A DNA stretch of 37,854 nt from a bacterium (GCA_024229695.1 JAAESD010000275.1:1-37854); one strand, 5' to 3'; shown: positions 15,248-25,119, counted from the first letter of the stretch. The notes: generated by a model from the sequence alone, not told the origin. Translations and numbers: made by a program.

Positions 15248-17017
15248 TTATCGTCGTCCAAATCGTTTTTCTAAATCTTCAATTGTGAATTGGATAAGAG
15301 TTGGTCGACCATGTGGACATGATAGCGGTGTGTCAGTTGCAAAGAGCTTGTCGACCAGATTTTGCATCTCTGGAACAGTCAGTGATTGACCGGCACGAAT
15401 TGCTCCATGACAGGCAAAGCTGGCAAGCAGGTCATTGGAATCGGCATTGGAGCTTTGATCTGTTTCAGACAGGTCATCAAGAATATCCAAAAGCAGTTGC
15501 CCCTCAGACCAGTTTTTCACCGATGAAGGAATACCCTGCACAATTATTGACTGACCACCAAAAGCTTCGGCAACGAAACCCAATGTTTGAAGTTGAGTCT
15601 GGTTGGATTGAAAAGTCTGGACTTGAGCTGGTGAAAGTTCAAGATGAACAGGGAAAAGCAATTGCTGAATCGGGATTGCAAAAGAGCCATCACTGATTGA
15701 AGCCTGGGCTTCATTATACAGAATTCTTTCATGACTGTTGTGTTGATCAATTATAACCAATGCACCCTTTATCTGGGTGCAGATATATGTTCTGTGAAGC
15801 TGCCAGAATGGCGCTGAACGAAGTTGTGAACTCTCAGAAGATGCTTGCTGAGGAGCAACTGAAGTATCAGGGCTGCTGTCAAATAAACCCGGCTGAGCAT
15901 TGTTGCTGTCAGGGGCAGTGTATTTAGAAGTAAAATGCTTTTTCAGATAATCATTTTGAGCATCGTTAATAGAATCAAGACTTGGTGAATCTGGCCTGGT
16001 TATGTCGGTCAGAGGTGTCAGTTCGCGTAAATTCAACCCATCGCGTAGTGCCGAATTAATAAGGGAAAATACGGTGCGTTCAAGCATCAACCTCACTTCG
16101 GTTTTTGCTGGATGAACATTGATATCGACCTCACCAAAAGGAATCTGCAGGAAAAGTATTACTACAGGGTGTCGTCCTGGAGGAATTACTTCTTTATAAG
16201 CAGTTGCGATTGCCTGTGACAAAAGTGGACTTTTAACAGGTCGTCGATTTATAAAAATAAACTGTTGAGTTCGATTGGGACGTGTCCAGGTTGGACGACT
16301 GGCCAGTCCACCGACGGCTATGCCACCTTCCTCAGCTTCAAACCTCGACAAGTGTTCTGAGGCTGGGCCGCCAAGAAGATCTTTAACTCGTGCTGGAAGT
16401 GAGTCGGCAGCTAGCAGGTCCAGAACCGGTGCATCGTCAGCAGTGAGCTGAAAGCGGATTTCCGGATAAGCCATAGCAATTGAAGTTACCACATTAGTGA
16501 TTGCTTTTTTCTCAGCAGCCGATGTTTTAAGGTATTTTCTACGTGCAGGAGTATTGAAAAACAGATCTTCGACGAGAATTGTTGTTCCCCGGTTTCTGGA
16601 AGCAGGCTCACGTCGTTCTGTTGCCCCACCACAGACACGCATCATTCCGCCAATGTCTTCATCATCCGTGCGAGATGTCACTGTGCAGCGGGAAACAGAG
16701 GCGATACTGGCCATCGCTTCTCCCCTGAACCCAAAAGACTCAACTTGAACTATATCAGCAGCAGAAACAATCTTGCTTGTGGCATGCCGCTCAAAAACCA
16801 GTGGTAATTCGCGGAAAGGAATACCGTGTCCATCATCCTCAATAGAAATTGAAGTAGTGCCACCTTCAACAATAGTGACATGAATTATACTGGCACCAGC
16901 ATCCAGAGAGTTCTCAATTAACTCTTTCACAACTGAAGCAGGGCGTTCAATAACCTCACCGGCAGCTATTCTGTCGATTGAAACAGTATCAAGAATACGG
17001 ATTTGTTTGCGCGACAT
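15248..17017 (-). CDS. mutL: DNA mismatch repair protein MutL
   Basis: MutL links mismatch recognition by MutS to downstream repair. The 589-residue protein has the GHKL ATPase motifs at the N-terminus (AAGEVIERPASVVKELIEN, DDGHGI, GFRGEAMASIASVS), a linker of about 100 residues, and a C-terminal dimerisation domain. The C-terminal domain keeps most metal-site motifs of endonuclease-type MutL: DQHNSHERILYNE, ACHGAIRAG and CPHGRPT. The last glutamate of the DQHA(x)2E(x)4E motif is shifted by one position (N in its place). No mutH is present here. A promoter candidate lies in the 84 bases upstream. Confidence 0.97.
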   Translation of the reverse strand: MSRKQIRILDTVSIDRIAAGEVIERPASVVKELIENSLDAGASIIHVTIVEGGTTSISIEDDGHGIPFRELPLVFERHATSKIVSAADIVQVESFGFRGEAMASIASVSRCTVTSRTDDEDIGGMMRVCGGATERREPASRNRGTTILVEDLFFNTPARRKYLKTSAAEKKAITNVVTSIAMAYPEIRFQLTADDAPVLDLLAADSLPARVKDLLGGPASEHLSRFEAEEGGIAVGGLASRPTWTRPNRTQQFIFINRRPVKSPLLSQAIATAYKEVIPPGRHPVVILFLQIPFGEVDINVHPAKTEVRLMLERTVFSLINSALRDGLNLRELTPLTDITRPDSPSLDSINDAQNDYLKKHFTSKYTAPDSNNAQPGLFDSSPDTSVAPQQASSESSQLRSAPFWQLHRTYICTQIKGALVIIDQHNSHERILYNEAQASISDGSFAIPIQQLLFPVHLELSPAQVQTFQSNQTQLQTLGFVAEAFGGQSIIVQGIPSSVKNWSEGQLLLDILDDLSETDQSSNADSNDLLASFACHGAIRAGQSLTVPEMQNLVDKLFATDTPLSCPHGRPTLIQFTIEDLEKRFGRR

Positions 17018-17061
17018 CTAAAGAGGTTTCCTTCAAGCCAAATTGCGAATCGATTTGTTAT

Positions 17062-17091
17062 ATGATAGATGCAATTTACTAATAACGTCAA
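17062..17091 (-). promoter_or_regulatory. Candidate promoter for the mutL-miaA-DUF512-der run
   Basis: On the - strand TTGACG (17086-17091, five of six), an 18-base spacer and TATCAT (17062-17067, five of six) lie in the gap before mutL. Transcription would begin about 40 bases before the mutL ATG. This is one of only a few sizeable gaps on this strand, which fits an operon start. Confidence 0.55.
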
Positions 17092-17101
17092 TGTCTGCAA
17101 A

Positions 17102-18592
17102 TTATTTATCGATAGTCTTTGATATCGCTGATTCAAACAGCTCTTTTGCGTTGTCATGTTTTCCGGGATATGTCACGCGTCCGGTTTGAATAACAAGCTT
17201 TTCTGATTTGATAACTTCTTTGATTATTTTGATTAAGCGTCGCTCGAATCTGGACACAGATTGCGATTCTTCAGGTGCGACAATAGCGATGGTATTGTCA
17301 TTTACCATTGCTATCGAGTCTGAGCTTCTAACACTTTCAATAAGGATTCTCAGCAATGGAGTTACTGGAATACTTAATTTAATAACAGTCAATGAGAAAG
17401 AGGTATGATACCGATTTGAACGGTCGATTTCATTCTTGAGCAGTTCGAGTAAGTCTAGCTTGCTGCCTATAGCAGAGTCACAAGAAGCACCGATATAATA
17501 GTTCTTAAAAGTAGGCAGCAGTTTCAAGGCAAACAGGGCGTCATCTTTATTGAACAATGAGCCGTCAAGTTGATGGGCAGGAGTTTTGCCGTGGAAAACA
17601 ACTGTGAAATCTGAATCATCAACTACTGCGAGAGTTGCTGGAAATTCATCTGTAAATGCAAAACCAGCTGTTGCGCTGGCTTTTAATTCCATAAGCTGAT
17701 CTGACATGTCGTCTTGTGGCAGATAAAACTCTACCTTATCAGAGCCAAACAACTGAGCTAAAACATCAGGGTTGAATTCCTTGTTCTCGGTCAGATCGAG
17801 AATTGTTGCCATAGCTTTCAAAGCAAGATCAGGTCTGAGACGGTCAAGTGAGTTGCTTATAACCAAATCGATATTGTCAGTAAATGCCCCAAGTACATTA
17901 TCTGTTACATCTGCAAAATGCTGCTGGTTAGAGGAAGTTGAAAATTCTACAGAAAGCGCAGATTTGTATTTAGCTGTAGTCAGCGGTAAATATTCTCTTA
18001 TAAAACCGTTGGAATTATCACTGCTGTCAATTTTCAGTTTCCTTGATTTCAAAATTGAATTCTGCCAACCCGGGTGGTTGTTGTCAATTACTCCAAATCT
18101 GGAAGAACCGGCATTATCACCTTCAATGAGGAGTAATTTTGAGTCAGGTATTTCTATTGCCACCGATACAAAATCAGCTTTGAATTCCATTGCAGTTGAA
18201 GAACACCATACTGCGATAGCGTGATCTACACGATTAAAATCACACGCAACTTCATCAAGGCGGAATTCATAATTTTCCGATTGATTTGTTGGTACTTTCA
18301 TTTTGTGGAAAGAACTGGTCGAGCATTTGGCAATGTTCAACAGATGAGCTGTATCTGATAAGGAGGCAGAGTGTTCCAACGAGTCTGGGTAAACTAGAAT
18401 AGCGCCTTCAGGAATGTTGTCTTTGCCTATCGATATTAGTACAGGAAGCCCTAATTTGACCGCTATCTCCTGCGCCGCAACGGAAAGGTTGTCCGGGTCA
18501 AGGATTGCATAAATACTGGCACCAGCGAATAAGGCCTTATCAGAGATAAGTCCAGATTCGTAAATTCCTGGCTGATACAGTATTACTTTCAA
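17102..18592 (-). CDS. Unrecognised protein with GAF-like middle and degenerate GGDEF-like C-terminus
   Basis: I do not recognise this protein of about 496 residues as a named family. Numbering from the first open codon (GTG, 18598), residues 375-495 follow the plan of a diguanylate cyclase domain: SLTVIKLSIP as the first core strand, SDSIAMVNDNTIAIVAPEE where D-x-(A/V)-R-GGDEF-x-(I/V) would be, and TGRVTYPGKHDNAKELFESA as the last strand-helix unit. GGDEF is replaced by NDNTI, so it should not make cyclic di-GMP. Residues 125-260 look GAF-like (HPGWQNSILKSRKLKIDSS, then LPLTTAKYKSALSVEF). The N-terminal 90 residues may form a small Rossmann-like domain. GGGAG lies 5 bases before a TTG at 18592, which I prefer as the start. 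The gene sits alone between mutS and mutL. Confidence 0.7.
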   Translation of the reverse strand: MKVILYQPGIYESGLISDKALFAGASIYAILDPDNLSVAAQEIAVKLGLPVLISIGKDNIPEGAILVYPDSLEHSASLSDTAHLLNIAKCSTSSFHKMKVPTNQSENYEFRLDEVACDFNRVDHAIAVWCSSTAMEFKADFVSVAIEIPDSKLLLIEGDNAGSSRFGVIDNNHPGWQNSILKSRKLKIDSSDNSNGFIREYLPLTTAKYKSALSVEFSTSSNQQHFADVTDNVLGAFTDNIDLVISNSLDRLRPDLALKAMATILDLTENKEFNPDVLAQLFGSDKVEFYLPQDDMSDQLMELKASATAGFAFTDEFPATLAVVDDSDFTVVFHGKTPAHQLDGSLFNKDDALFALKLLPTFKNYYIGASCDSAIGSKLDLLELLKNEIDRSNRYHTSFSLTVIKLSIPVTPLLRILIESVRSSDSIAMVNDNTIAIVAPEESQSVSRFERRLIKIIKEVIKSEKLVIQTGRVTYPGKHDNAKELFESAISKTIDK

Positions 18593-18682
18593 AATCACTC
18601 CCTGGATCGTAGATACAACAATCCTATGAGGTTAACTTCGGCTATATAAAGCAATGCTTTACATTATTATCACTATTTTAAG

Positions 18683-21340
18683 CTATTTTTGGGAAAGCTG
18701 CTTCTTCAATTTTGCGAGCCACATGAAGGCATCCAGAGGGCTGATTTTATTCATATCGAGATCATGCAGGTTATCCAGAGCAGATCTTTCCTGATCCGTG
18801 AATAAAGACAACTGATCATGACTCTGAGAAAGATTCTCGGCAACGATAGAAAAGCCGGAAGCATCGAAGTTTCCATCAGAAAGTGCACGTTGATCTTCCA
18901 GAGCGAGATTATTCAAAATCTGTTCTGCTCTGATCAGAACCGGTTCAGGTATACCAGCAAGTTTAGCGACATGAATGCCGTAACTTTTATCACTGCAACC
19001 TGGTTTTACAGAGTGCAGGAAGATAATCTTTCCCTCCCACTCTTTTACATCCATCTGCATATTTACCAATCGGTTCAGGGAATTATCAAGTTCCGTCAAT
19101 TCATGGTAATGAGTTGCAAAAATAGTTCTAGGCGATGGGCTTGAATCAGCGTGCAGGAATTCAGTAATTGACCAGGCAAGCGACAGGCCGTCATAGGTTG
19201 AAGTTCCACGACCAACTTCATCCAGAACAACAAGGCTGCGCTGCGACATAAGATGCAATATCCTGGCGGATTCTGACATTTCAGAAAAGAATGTCGATTG
19301 TCCGCGAGCGACATTGTCACTTGAACCAACTCGAGTGAAAATGCGATCAGCAACACCAACTCGTGCCGAGTCTGCAGGAACATGTGAACCTGCTTGAGCA
19401 AGAAGAACAATAAGTGCATTTTGACGCAAATATGTTGATTTACCGCCCATGTTTGGGCCGGTTAGCAGGACAATCTGTTGTTCATCGCAATTCAGAGTTG
19501 TGTCGTTAGGGATAAAATCTGCCTGCAACAACTGCTCAACAACTGGATGTCGACCATTGCGAATGTCCAATATCAAAGAATCATCACAAACTGGTTGGCA
19601 GTAGTTGTGTTTTTCAGCAAGCTCAGCAAAGGAGGTTACAAGATCAATTGTTGCAAGTATATTTGCTGCCTCAGTTAAACTGGAAATGTAATCGGCAACA
19701 GAAATTACCAGCTCGGAATAAATACCGGATTCAAGATCGGAAATATTACTTTCAGCTTCGATGATTTTGTTCTCTGCCTCTTTGAGCTCCGGAGTATGAT
19801 ATCGACATGCATTAACAAGAGTCTGTTTTTGCTCATAATGTTCAGGCACTTTTTCAAGATGCTTTTTAGTAACTTCCAGGTAATATCCAAATACCTTGTT
19901 GAAACCAACTTTCAGAGTCGGTATGCCACTGCTATCTCGTTCAGATTGTTGCAGGTTTGCAAGGAAACCACGCGTATCAGAAACAATTACACGATAGCTG
20001 TCGAGTTGCTCATTGATCCCCGTTGCAATATATCCACCTGATTTAATAAGTGCTGGGGCATCGTCTGCAAGAGTAGAGGTGATTAACTCAGCAAGATGAG
20101 TCAAGTCAGGTATCGATTTTGTTTCAGATAACTCTGAGATTGATTTCTTCAAATCCGATGTGATGCTATTTAATAGCTCATCAAAAACATTGAGTGATTT
20201 TCCCAATTGGAGCAACCGGGACGGTCCAATCCGGCCTGAGATTGTTTGAGCTGACATGCGTTGCAAGTCACCAACGCCTTGCAGAAGTGAGCGAATATTC
20301 AATCGGGAATCCCGGTCTTTTATACTCGCGCCAACAGTCTGATGCCAGTTGGCAAGTAAATCTATGTTTGTTAACGGTTCAGCCAGTCGATTTTCCAGTA
20401 GTCGGCGACCCATTGCTGTAATCGTAAAATCAATATGGTGAATGACGGAGCCCTCACCCCTGTCGCCCCTGAAAGTTTTGAATATTTCCAGGTTGCGAAG
20501 TGTCTCTTCATCAAGAAGCAATTTATCACAACGATTAGTGTGAATCAGGGTTGTTATCTGAGCGGGCTTGCTCATCGAAAGTGATGAATAATATTTCAAG
20601 ACTGCGCCAGCTGTACTTACTGCAAATGAATAGATTTCATCTTCAAGGTCAAATGGATCAAGATTCAGAATCCCAAAGTGTTCACAGAGACAAGTTTTTG
20701 AGAATGATGGATGAAACCATGATGCACTGACTGTATTAACAACGGTTCCAGGAAGTGATTGCCGCCAGTTTAAGAGAATTTCCGGCTCTGTTGTCTCTGA
20801 GACAATTGCTTCGCGGACATTGAATCGTGCGCAAATTGCAAAAAGAGATATATGCTCCTGGCCGCATTTGAATTCGCCTGTGGAAGCATCAAGAACGGCC
20901 CAGCCGGCATTACCGTCTTTACTTTGATGATAAGCAAGACAGTAATTTGAAGCATTGGCTTCGACCAGATCTGGAGAAGTAGCAGTTCCTGGGCTTATCA
21001 CTTCTACGACTTCGCGTTTTACCAGGCCTTTGGCTTGAGCAGGGTCTTCTACCTGTTCACAAATTGCTACTGTATGACCTGCACTCAATAGTCTTGTCAA
21101 ATATGTCTGTATTGCATGGTGTGGAACTCCGGCCAATGGCACAGGATGATCACTGTTTTTGTCTCTGGTTGTTAAAGTAACTTTTGCGGCATCGGCCAGT
21201 ATCTTAGCATCGTCAAAAAATGTTTCGTAGAAATCACCCATTCTGAAAAGCAAAACAGTATCTGGGTGTGCATTTTTAATTTCCATATACTGTTTAAGCA
21301 TAGGAGTAAGTTTGATGTTATTATCTTTTGAGTTGCTCAT
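18683..21340 (-). CDS. mutS: DNA mismatch repair protein MutS
   Basis: MutS binds mismatches and small loops and starts methyl-independent or methyl-directed repair with MutL. The 885-residue protein is a full-length MutS1: the mismatch-reading F37-Y-E39 motif in RMGDFYETFFDDA, connector, lever and clamp domains, and the ATPase with TGPNMGGKSTYLRQ (Walker A), STFFSEMSE, LVVLDEVGRGTSTYDG (Walker B) and ATHYHEL. The ATG overlaps the stop of the SPOR lipoprotein gene (ATGA). MutL is encoded two genes downstream, with the unrecognised GAF/GGDEF-like gene between. Confidence 0.98.
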   Translation of the reverse strand: MSNSKDNNIKLTPMLKQYMEIKNAHPDTVLLFRMGDFYETFFDDAKILADAAKVTLTTRDKNSDHPVPLAGVPHHAIQTYLTRLLSAGHTVAICEQVEDPAQAKGLVKREVVEVISPGTATSPDLVEANASNYCLAYHQSKDGNAGWAVLDASTGEFKCGQEHISLFAICARFNVREAIVSETTEPEILLNWRQSLPGTVVNTVSASWFHPSFSKTCLCEHFGILNLDPFDLEDEIYSFAVSTAGAVLKYYSSLSMSKPAQITTLIHTNRCDKLLLDEETLRNLEIFKTFRGDRGEGSVIHHIDFTITAMGRRLLENRLAEPLTNIDLLANWHQTVGASIKDRDSRLNIRSLLQGVGDLQRMSAQTISGRIGPSRLLQLGKSLNVFDELLNSITSDLKKSISELSETKSIPDLTHLAELITSTLADDAPALIKSGGYIATGINEQLDSYRVIVSDTRGFLANLQQSERDSSGIPTLKVGFNKVFGYYLEVTKKHLEKVPEHYEQKQTLVNACRYHTPELKEAENKIIEAESNISDLESGIYSELVISVADYISSLTEAANILATIDLVTSFAELAEKHNYCQPVCDDSLILDIRNGRHPVVEQLLQADFIPNDTTLNCDEQQIVLLTGPNMGGKSTYLRQNALIVLLAQAGSHVPADSARVGVADRIFTRVGSSDNVARGQSTFFSEMSESARILHLMSQRSLVVLDEVGRGTSTYDGLSLAWSITEFLHADSSPSPRTIFATHYHELTELDNSLNRLVNMQMDVKEWEGKIIFLHSVKPGCSDKSYGIHVAKLAGIPEPVLIRAEQILNNLALEDQRALSDGNFDASGFSIVAENLSQSHDQLSLFTDQERSALDNLHDLDMNKISPLDAFMWLAKLKKQLSQK

Positions 21341-22299
21341 AATCCATCAGTAGTATCAATAACAATTGATTCCAGCTCGTATTTATTTTGGTAGAAATCA
21401 GAAGCAGATTCTGCATCCGGCCTGGTTTTCCAGGAACCTAGTCTGAGCCTGTAAACCATCCCGCCAGAATTGGAGTTAAAACTAACAATTTCCAGGCCAG
21501 GGATAATATCTTGCCACGAATCATTGAATGTAATTGCATTTGAGCGATCAAAAAATGCGGCAAACTGAATAGAGAAACGACCGTCGGCTTGAAAAGTAAT
21601 ATTTTCCTCCAACGGTTGTATAACAGGTTCAATAACTGACAAGCTGTAATTAGTTTCAATAGCCAAACAGGATAGAGACATTGGGTATTCGGAGTTGATA
21701 AATTCTGCTGTCTTTATTGACTTGTCAGGATCAGAAAGTTTGGTGGCATGGTACATGGCCCAAAGCAAAGAAGGGTAGTTGTAAATATTATCGATATTTT
21801 CCAGTATCTGAGCTGCTTTGGAGTGTTCTCCTCTTCTTAAAGCAATCATAGCTTTATAATACAGGGCCCATGAGAAATCTGATTCAGAATTGTTGATTGA
21901 AGAAAATAACTTATCTGCTTTGTCATAATCGCCATCACGATAGCAATGCTGTGCGGAAAGAAATGGGGACAGATTGTCTGGAGAATCTTCAGGTGAATAG
22001 TTCGAGTAAGCTAATTGAAGTCTGCACTTCTCGATATTTACAAAATCAGCAAACAGCGGAAAGTTTAAAAAGTATTTTTCAGATTCATCGAAAAGAAATA
22101 TTAACTCTTCAGGGTCTGATTCTAATCTGATGCGCCAATATAAATGATCCACTCCTGTTTGACCATCGATCCCAAGGGAGTCAAGTAATGCAGTTGCTAC
22201 AGGATAATCAGCTGTTTTAAAAGTAGTATCTACTTCATCGCATTGTGAGCAAGCAGGTAATGCAAACAATAAAACGAATATAAAAACAACTTTATTCAC
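21337..22299 (-). CDS. TPR and SPOR-domain envelope protein, probable lipoprotein
   Basis: A 320-residue exported protein. The N-terminus is a signal sequence with a probable lipobox LPAC (C17; proline at -2 is unusual). The middle is helical with TPR-like repeats (CYRDGDYDKADKLFSS near 120 and MIALRRGEHSKAAQILENI near 150). The C-terminal 80 residues form a SPOR domain (FSIQFAAFFDRSNAITF, then VYRLRLGSW), which binds glycan strands lacking stem peptides at division sites. A GTG start overlaps the lapB stop (TAGTG), with GGAGG 10 bases upstream. It lies between lapB and mutS. I cannot assign a gene name. Confidence 0.82.
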   Translation of the reverse strand: MNKVVFIFVLLFALPACSQCDEVDTTFKTADYPVATALLDSLGIDGQTGVDHLYWRIRLESDPEELIFLFDESEKYFLNFPLFADFVNIEKCRLQLAYSNYSPEDSPDNLSPFLSAQHCYRDGDYDKADKLFSSINNSESDFSWALYYKAMIALRRGEHSKAAQILENIDNIYNYPSLLWAMYHATKLSDPDKSIKTAEFINSEYPMSLSCLAIETNYSLSVIEPVIQPLEENITFQADGRFSIQFAAFFDRSNAITFNDSWQDIIPGLEIVSFNSNSGGMVYRLRLGSWKTRPDAESASDFYQNKYELESIVIDTTDGL

Positions 22300-23468
22300 T
22301 AGTGCTGACCCTCCACCACAGTTGACTTTTCAACAGTATCAAAGTTGTTACAAGTTGAGCAGTACCACCGCTTTGAGCTGTAAGATTTTCCACATTCTGT
22401 GCATTGCCAATTAAGATTATCTGGTGACAAATAAATGCTTTCCCAGACACAAGTAAAATCACTTGGCGGCAAGTCGTTGACAAGCAACTTCAAAAATGGA
22501 GCCACAGCAACCGGTGTAAATTGGGGGTCTCCTGATTTGTTGGACAACAGTCTGACAGCTCTTTCCCTGTCCCCGACCTTGTCATAAAGAATAGCCAGAG
22601 CAACAATCAGAGAAGCTGGAGCGGAGTCATGCTGGCAAGCCGATTCCAGAATTGGTATTGTTCGTTCATAACGTCCACTGCTGAGCAAGGCTTTTTCCAG
22701 AAGTGGAAAAAACAGGTCAACATGATCGGGATTATTTAGCAGGCCTTCAGTTGAAATTGCAGCACAAGTCTCAAAGTCTTGTTCAACAAGAGCAGCTTGA
22801 GATTCAAGTACAAGTCTGTAAGGATAGTTTGAACTATCCTTTTCAATTGATTTCACAAGCTTTCTGGCAAGAGAACTCTGATCTTCAGAGTTAGCAATTT
22901 GTGCCCGATCAAGTTGATAAAGTTCAAACCAGTTACTAAATATTTCTCGGTGACTAGCGGGGACTTTTTTAATAGCAGACTTTAGTGTTTTTGCAGCTTC
23001 ATCGTGCTCTTCCATGCCAGCCCATTGACGGAATCTGTTCTTCCAGAATATTGGAGTTGTCGGGTTATGACGCTGAAGAGTGCCGAGCAGGTCTTTTGCT
23101 TCCTGCCATTTTCCAAGCTCAAGCAGGTCCTGGGCCAGAGCCAGTGATATTGAAAATTGTTTCTGAGAATTTACACCAGGCCTGACAGTTAGTCCTCTAT
23201 GAAGTACAGCTGCGCGTCTGGCATCCCCACTCTCACGTAGCAGGTTTGCAAGTTGCAGATACGGATCGATAGACGATGGATCACTATCAATAGCTTCACG
23301 CATGGACAAAATGGCCTCACTGATATCGCCATTAAGCCATTGTTCCAGGCCGCGAGTATATGAATCCTCTTGAACGGTTGTGCGTTGCCGATGAATTGCA
23401 AAATACCAAAATATTGCTGCAATCAGGGCGCAAACTGAAAATACCAACAACCAGAATTGCATTGTCAT
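22299..23468 (-). CDS. lapB: LPS assembly protein LapB (TPR and zinc ribbon)
   Basis: LapB (YciM) is an inner-membrane-anchored cytoplasmic protein that controls LPS synthesis, in E. coli by directing LpxC to FtsH. The 389-residue protein has an N-terminal membrane helix (about 5-23), then a long array of TPR repeats and a C-terminal rubredoxin-like zinc ribbon with C356, C359, C370 and C373 (WQCTECGKSYSS, then WYCSTCNNF). The domain order matches LapB. The ATG has GGAGG 8 bases upstream. It follows lapA, the usual pairing; lpxC is not in the window. Confidence 0.94.
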   Translation of the reverse strand: MTMQFWLLVFSVCALIAAIFWYFAIHRQRTTVQEDSYTRGLEQWLNGDISEAILSMREAIDSDPSSIDPYLQLANLLRESGDARRAAVLHRGLTVRPGVNSQKQFSISLALAQDLLELGKWQEAKDLLGTLQRHNPTTPIFWKNRFRQWAGMEEHDEAAKTLKSAIKKVPASHREIFSNWFELYQLDRAQIANSEDQSSLARKLVKSIEKDSSNYPYRLVLESQAALVEQDFETCAAISTEGLLNNPDHVDLFFPLLEKALLSSGRYERTIPILESACQHDSAPASLIVALAILYDKVGDRERAVRLLSNKSGDPQFTPVAVAPFLKLLVNDLPPSDFTCVWESIYLSPDNLNWQCTECGKSYSSKRWYCSTCNNFDTVEKSTVVEGQH

Positions 23469-23471
23469 CTG

Positions 23472-23786
23472 TTATTCCTCCACAGTCTCATTGTCGATGT
23501 CCTTGAGAGGTAACTTACGAAGTTCAGCTATTTCCTTATCCCGATTCCTGAGAACATTATTTGCGCCTCGCAATTGATTACGCAGGCGAATCTCACGAAT
23601 TCCAGCAATCATAAGGCTGAATATGATTCCAAGTAGAAAAGAAGCAATCATTACATAATAAAGAGACAGATCGAGATACTCTTTATTCAGGATCTTGATA
23701 TCAACCGACTGAGAACTGTTTTGTGTAAAGAAAACAGCAAGTATAATTATTACCAATAAGTAAATGATACTCTTAAATATTAACAT
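23472..23786 (-). CDS. lapA: LapA-family membrane protein (DUF1049)
   Basis: A 104-residue protein with two membrane helices (about 5-22 and 42-62) and the NSSQSVDIKI stretch between them, which is typical of LapA/DUF1049. A basic and then charged cytoplasmic tail of about 40 residues looks helical or coiled-coil. LapA works with LapB in LPS assembly in E. coli. The start lies inside the end of miaB (14-base overlap), with AGGA 7 bases before the ATG. Confidence 0.9.
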   Translation of the reverse strand: MLIFKSIIYLLVIIILAVFFTQNSSQSVDIKILNKEYLDLSLYYVMIASFLLGIIFSLMIAGIREIRLRNQLRGANNVLRNRDKEIAELRKLPLKDIDNETVEE

Positions 23787-25119
23787 CGGCAGTTCCTTTC
23801 ATGGTGGCCGCAGAAACGATTTTACCTAAAAACGAAGACCCATTACTGCCAGTTATCTGCACAGAAATTAAATCACCAGGTTGCGATTCAGTTCCATCAA
23901 CAATAACCTTGCGGTTATTTGCAGATCTGGCTTTCACAGAATTCTCGGAATGTCTAGCTTCTCCCTCAACTACAACAGACCAAATTTCACCAACAGCGTC
24001 TTTTGTTATATTCTGCCAGACTTCTTCCTGAACATCCAGCAATTCCGCCAATCTTTCTTTTTTAATTTCGATCGGTACATCGTCAGTCATTTTACATGCA
24101 GGTGTACCAGGACGCTCTGAATACTTGAAACAGAAGGCCTGATCGTACCTGACATCACGCATCAACTGGACTGTTTGCCTGAAGTCTTCGTCTGTTTCAC
24201 CAGGAAATCCTACAATAAAATCTCCGGAGAATGTTACATCAGGTATCTTTTTCCTAGCTTGCTCTATAATACGCATATAGTCAGCAACTTTATAATATCT
24301 TTTCATTCTTTTAAGAACACGATCACTACCACTTTGAGCAGGAATATGTAGCCATGGGCAAACTGAATCCAGTTCTGCAATTGTATCTATTAATTCATCA
24401 TCGATATCACAAGGATGGCTGGTCAGAAAACGAATACGATCCAGGTTTTTTATTTTGGATACTTGTTGAACAAGTTTGGCAAAATTCATCCCGGGAGCAC
24501 TGTATGCGGTGACGTTTTGACCAAGTAGAGTTACTTCTCTTCCACCTTGGTCTACAATGTTTTTAATCTCATCTAAAATCATCAGAGGTGATTTTTCTCG
24601 CTGTGGGCCACGAGTAGATGGCACGATACAGTAGGTGCATTTATAATCGCACCCTTTATGAATAGTAACTAAATGAGAATTGTTGACAGGGTACGCTTCA
24701 ACTGGAGCTACATAGTGAACATCGTCCATATGACCAGTTGCTACATTGACTTTAACGTTGCCAGAAACAGCATTTTCAAGTAACTGAGGAAGTTGGTCAT
24801 ATTGATCTACACCGGCTATAAGATCAGGTCGATGAGAAACTTCATGAAGCTTCTTCCCCAGGCGTTCAGCCATACACCCACAAATGCCGATAATTTGTTT
24901 TGGACGATTTGCGCGTCTCTGTTTTATGCGCAAACTTCCGATGCGGCTCAGAATTTTGTGTTCAGCATGATCTCTAACTGAGCAGGTGTTTATCAAAACA
25001 GCATCAGCATCTTTAGGCAATTTAACAATAGAATGCCCAGCATTTTCAAGAATACCAATGATTGCTGTAGAATCGTAGGAATTCATCTGACAGCCATATG
25101 TTTCGATAAATATCTTCAA
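23773..25119 (-). CDS. miaB: tRNA-2-methylthio-N6-dimethylallyladenosine synthase MiaB
   Basis: MiaB is a radical SAM enzyme that adds a methylthio group to i6A37 of tRNA. The 448-residue protein has the N-terminal cluster-binding domain (ETYGCQMNSYDS, INTCSVRD, GICGCMAE), the radical SAM motif CDYKCTYC followed by IVPSTRGPQ, and a C-terminal TRAM RNA-binding domain. The TTG start has GGAG 7 bases upstream and overlaps the mtaB stop (TTGA). It acts after MiaA (14324-15247). Confidence 0.97.
   Translation of the reverse strand: MKIFIETYGCQMNSYDSTAIIGILENAGHSIVKLPKDADAVLINTCSVRDHAEHKILSRIGSLRIKQRRANRPKQIIGICGCMAERLGKKLHEVSHRPDLIAGVDQYDQLPQLLENAVSGNVKVNVATGHMDDVHYVAPVEAYPVNNSHLVTIHKGCDYKCTYCIVPSTRGPQREKSPLMILDEIKNIVDQGGREVTLLGQNVTAYSAPGMNFAKLVQQVSKIKNLDRIRFLTSHPCDIDDELIDTIAELDSVCPWLHIPAQSGSDRVLKRMKRYYKVADYMRIIEQARKKIPDVTFSGDFIVGFPGETDEDFRQTVQLMRDVRYDQAFCFKYSERPGTPACKMTDDVPIEIKKERLAELLDVQEEVWQNITKDAVGEIWSVVVEGEARHSENSVKARSANNRKVIVDGTESQPGDLISVQITGSNGSSFLGKIVSAATMKGTADVNI

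Noticed and set aside
18647..18661. Short palindrome TAAAGC-AAT-GCTTTA after mutS
   Set aside because: The stem is only 6 bp of mostly A-T pairs with no T tract, too weak to call a terminator.
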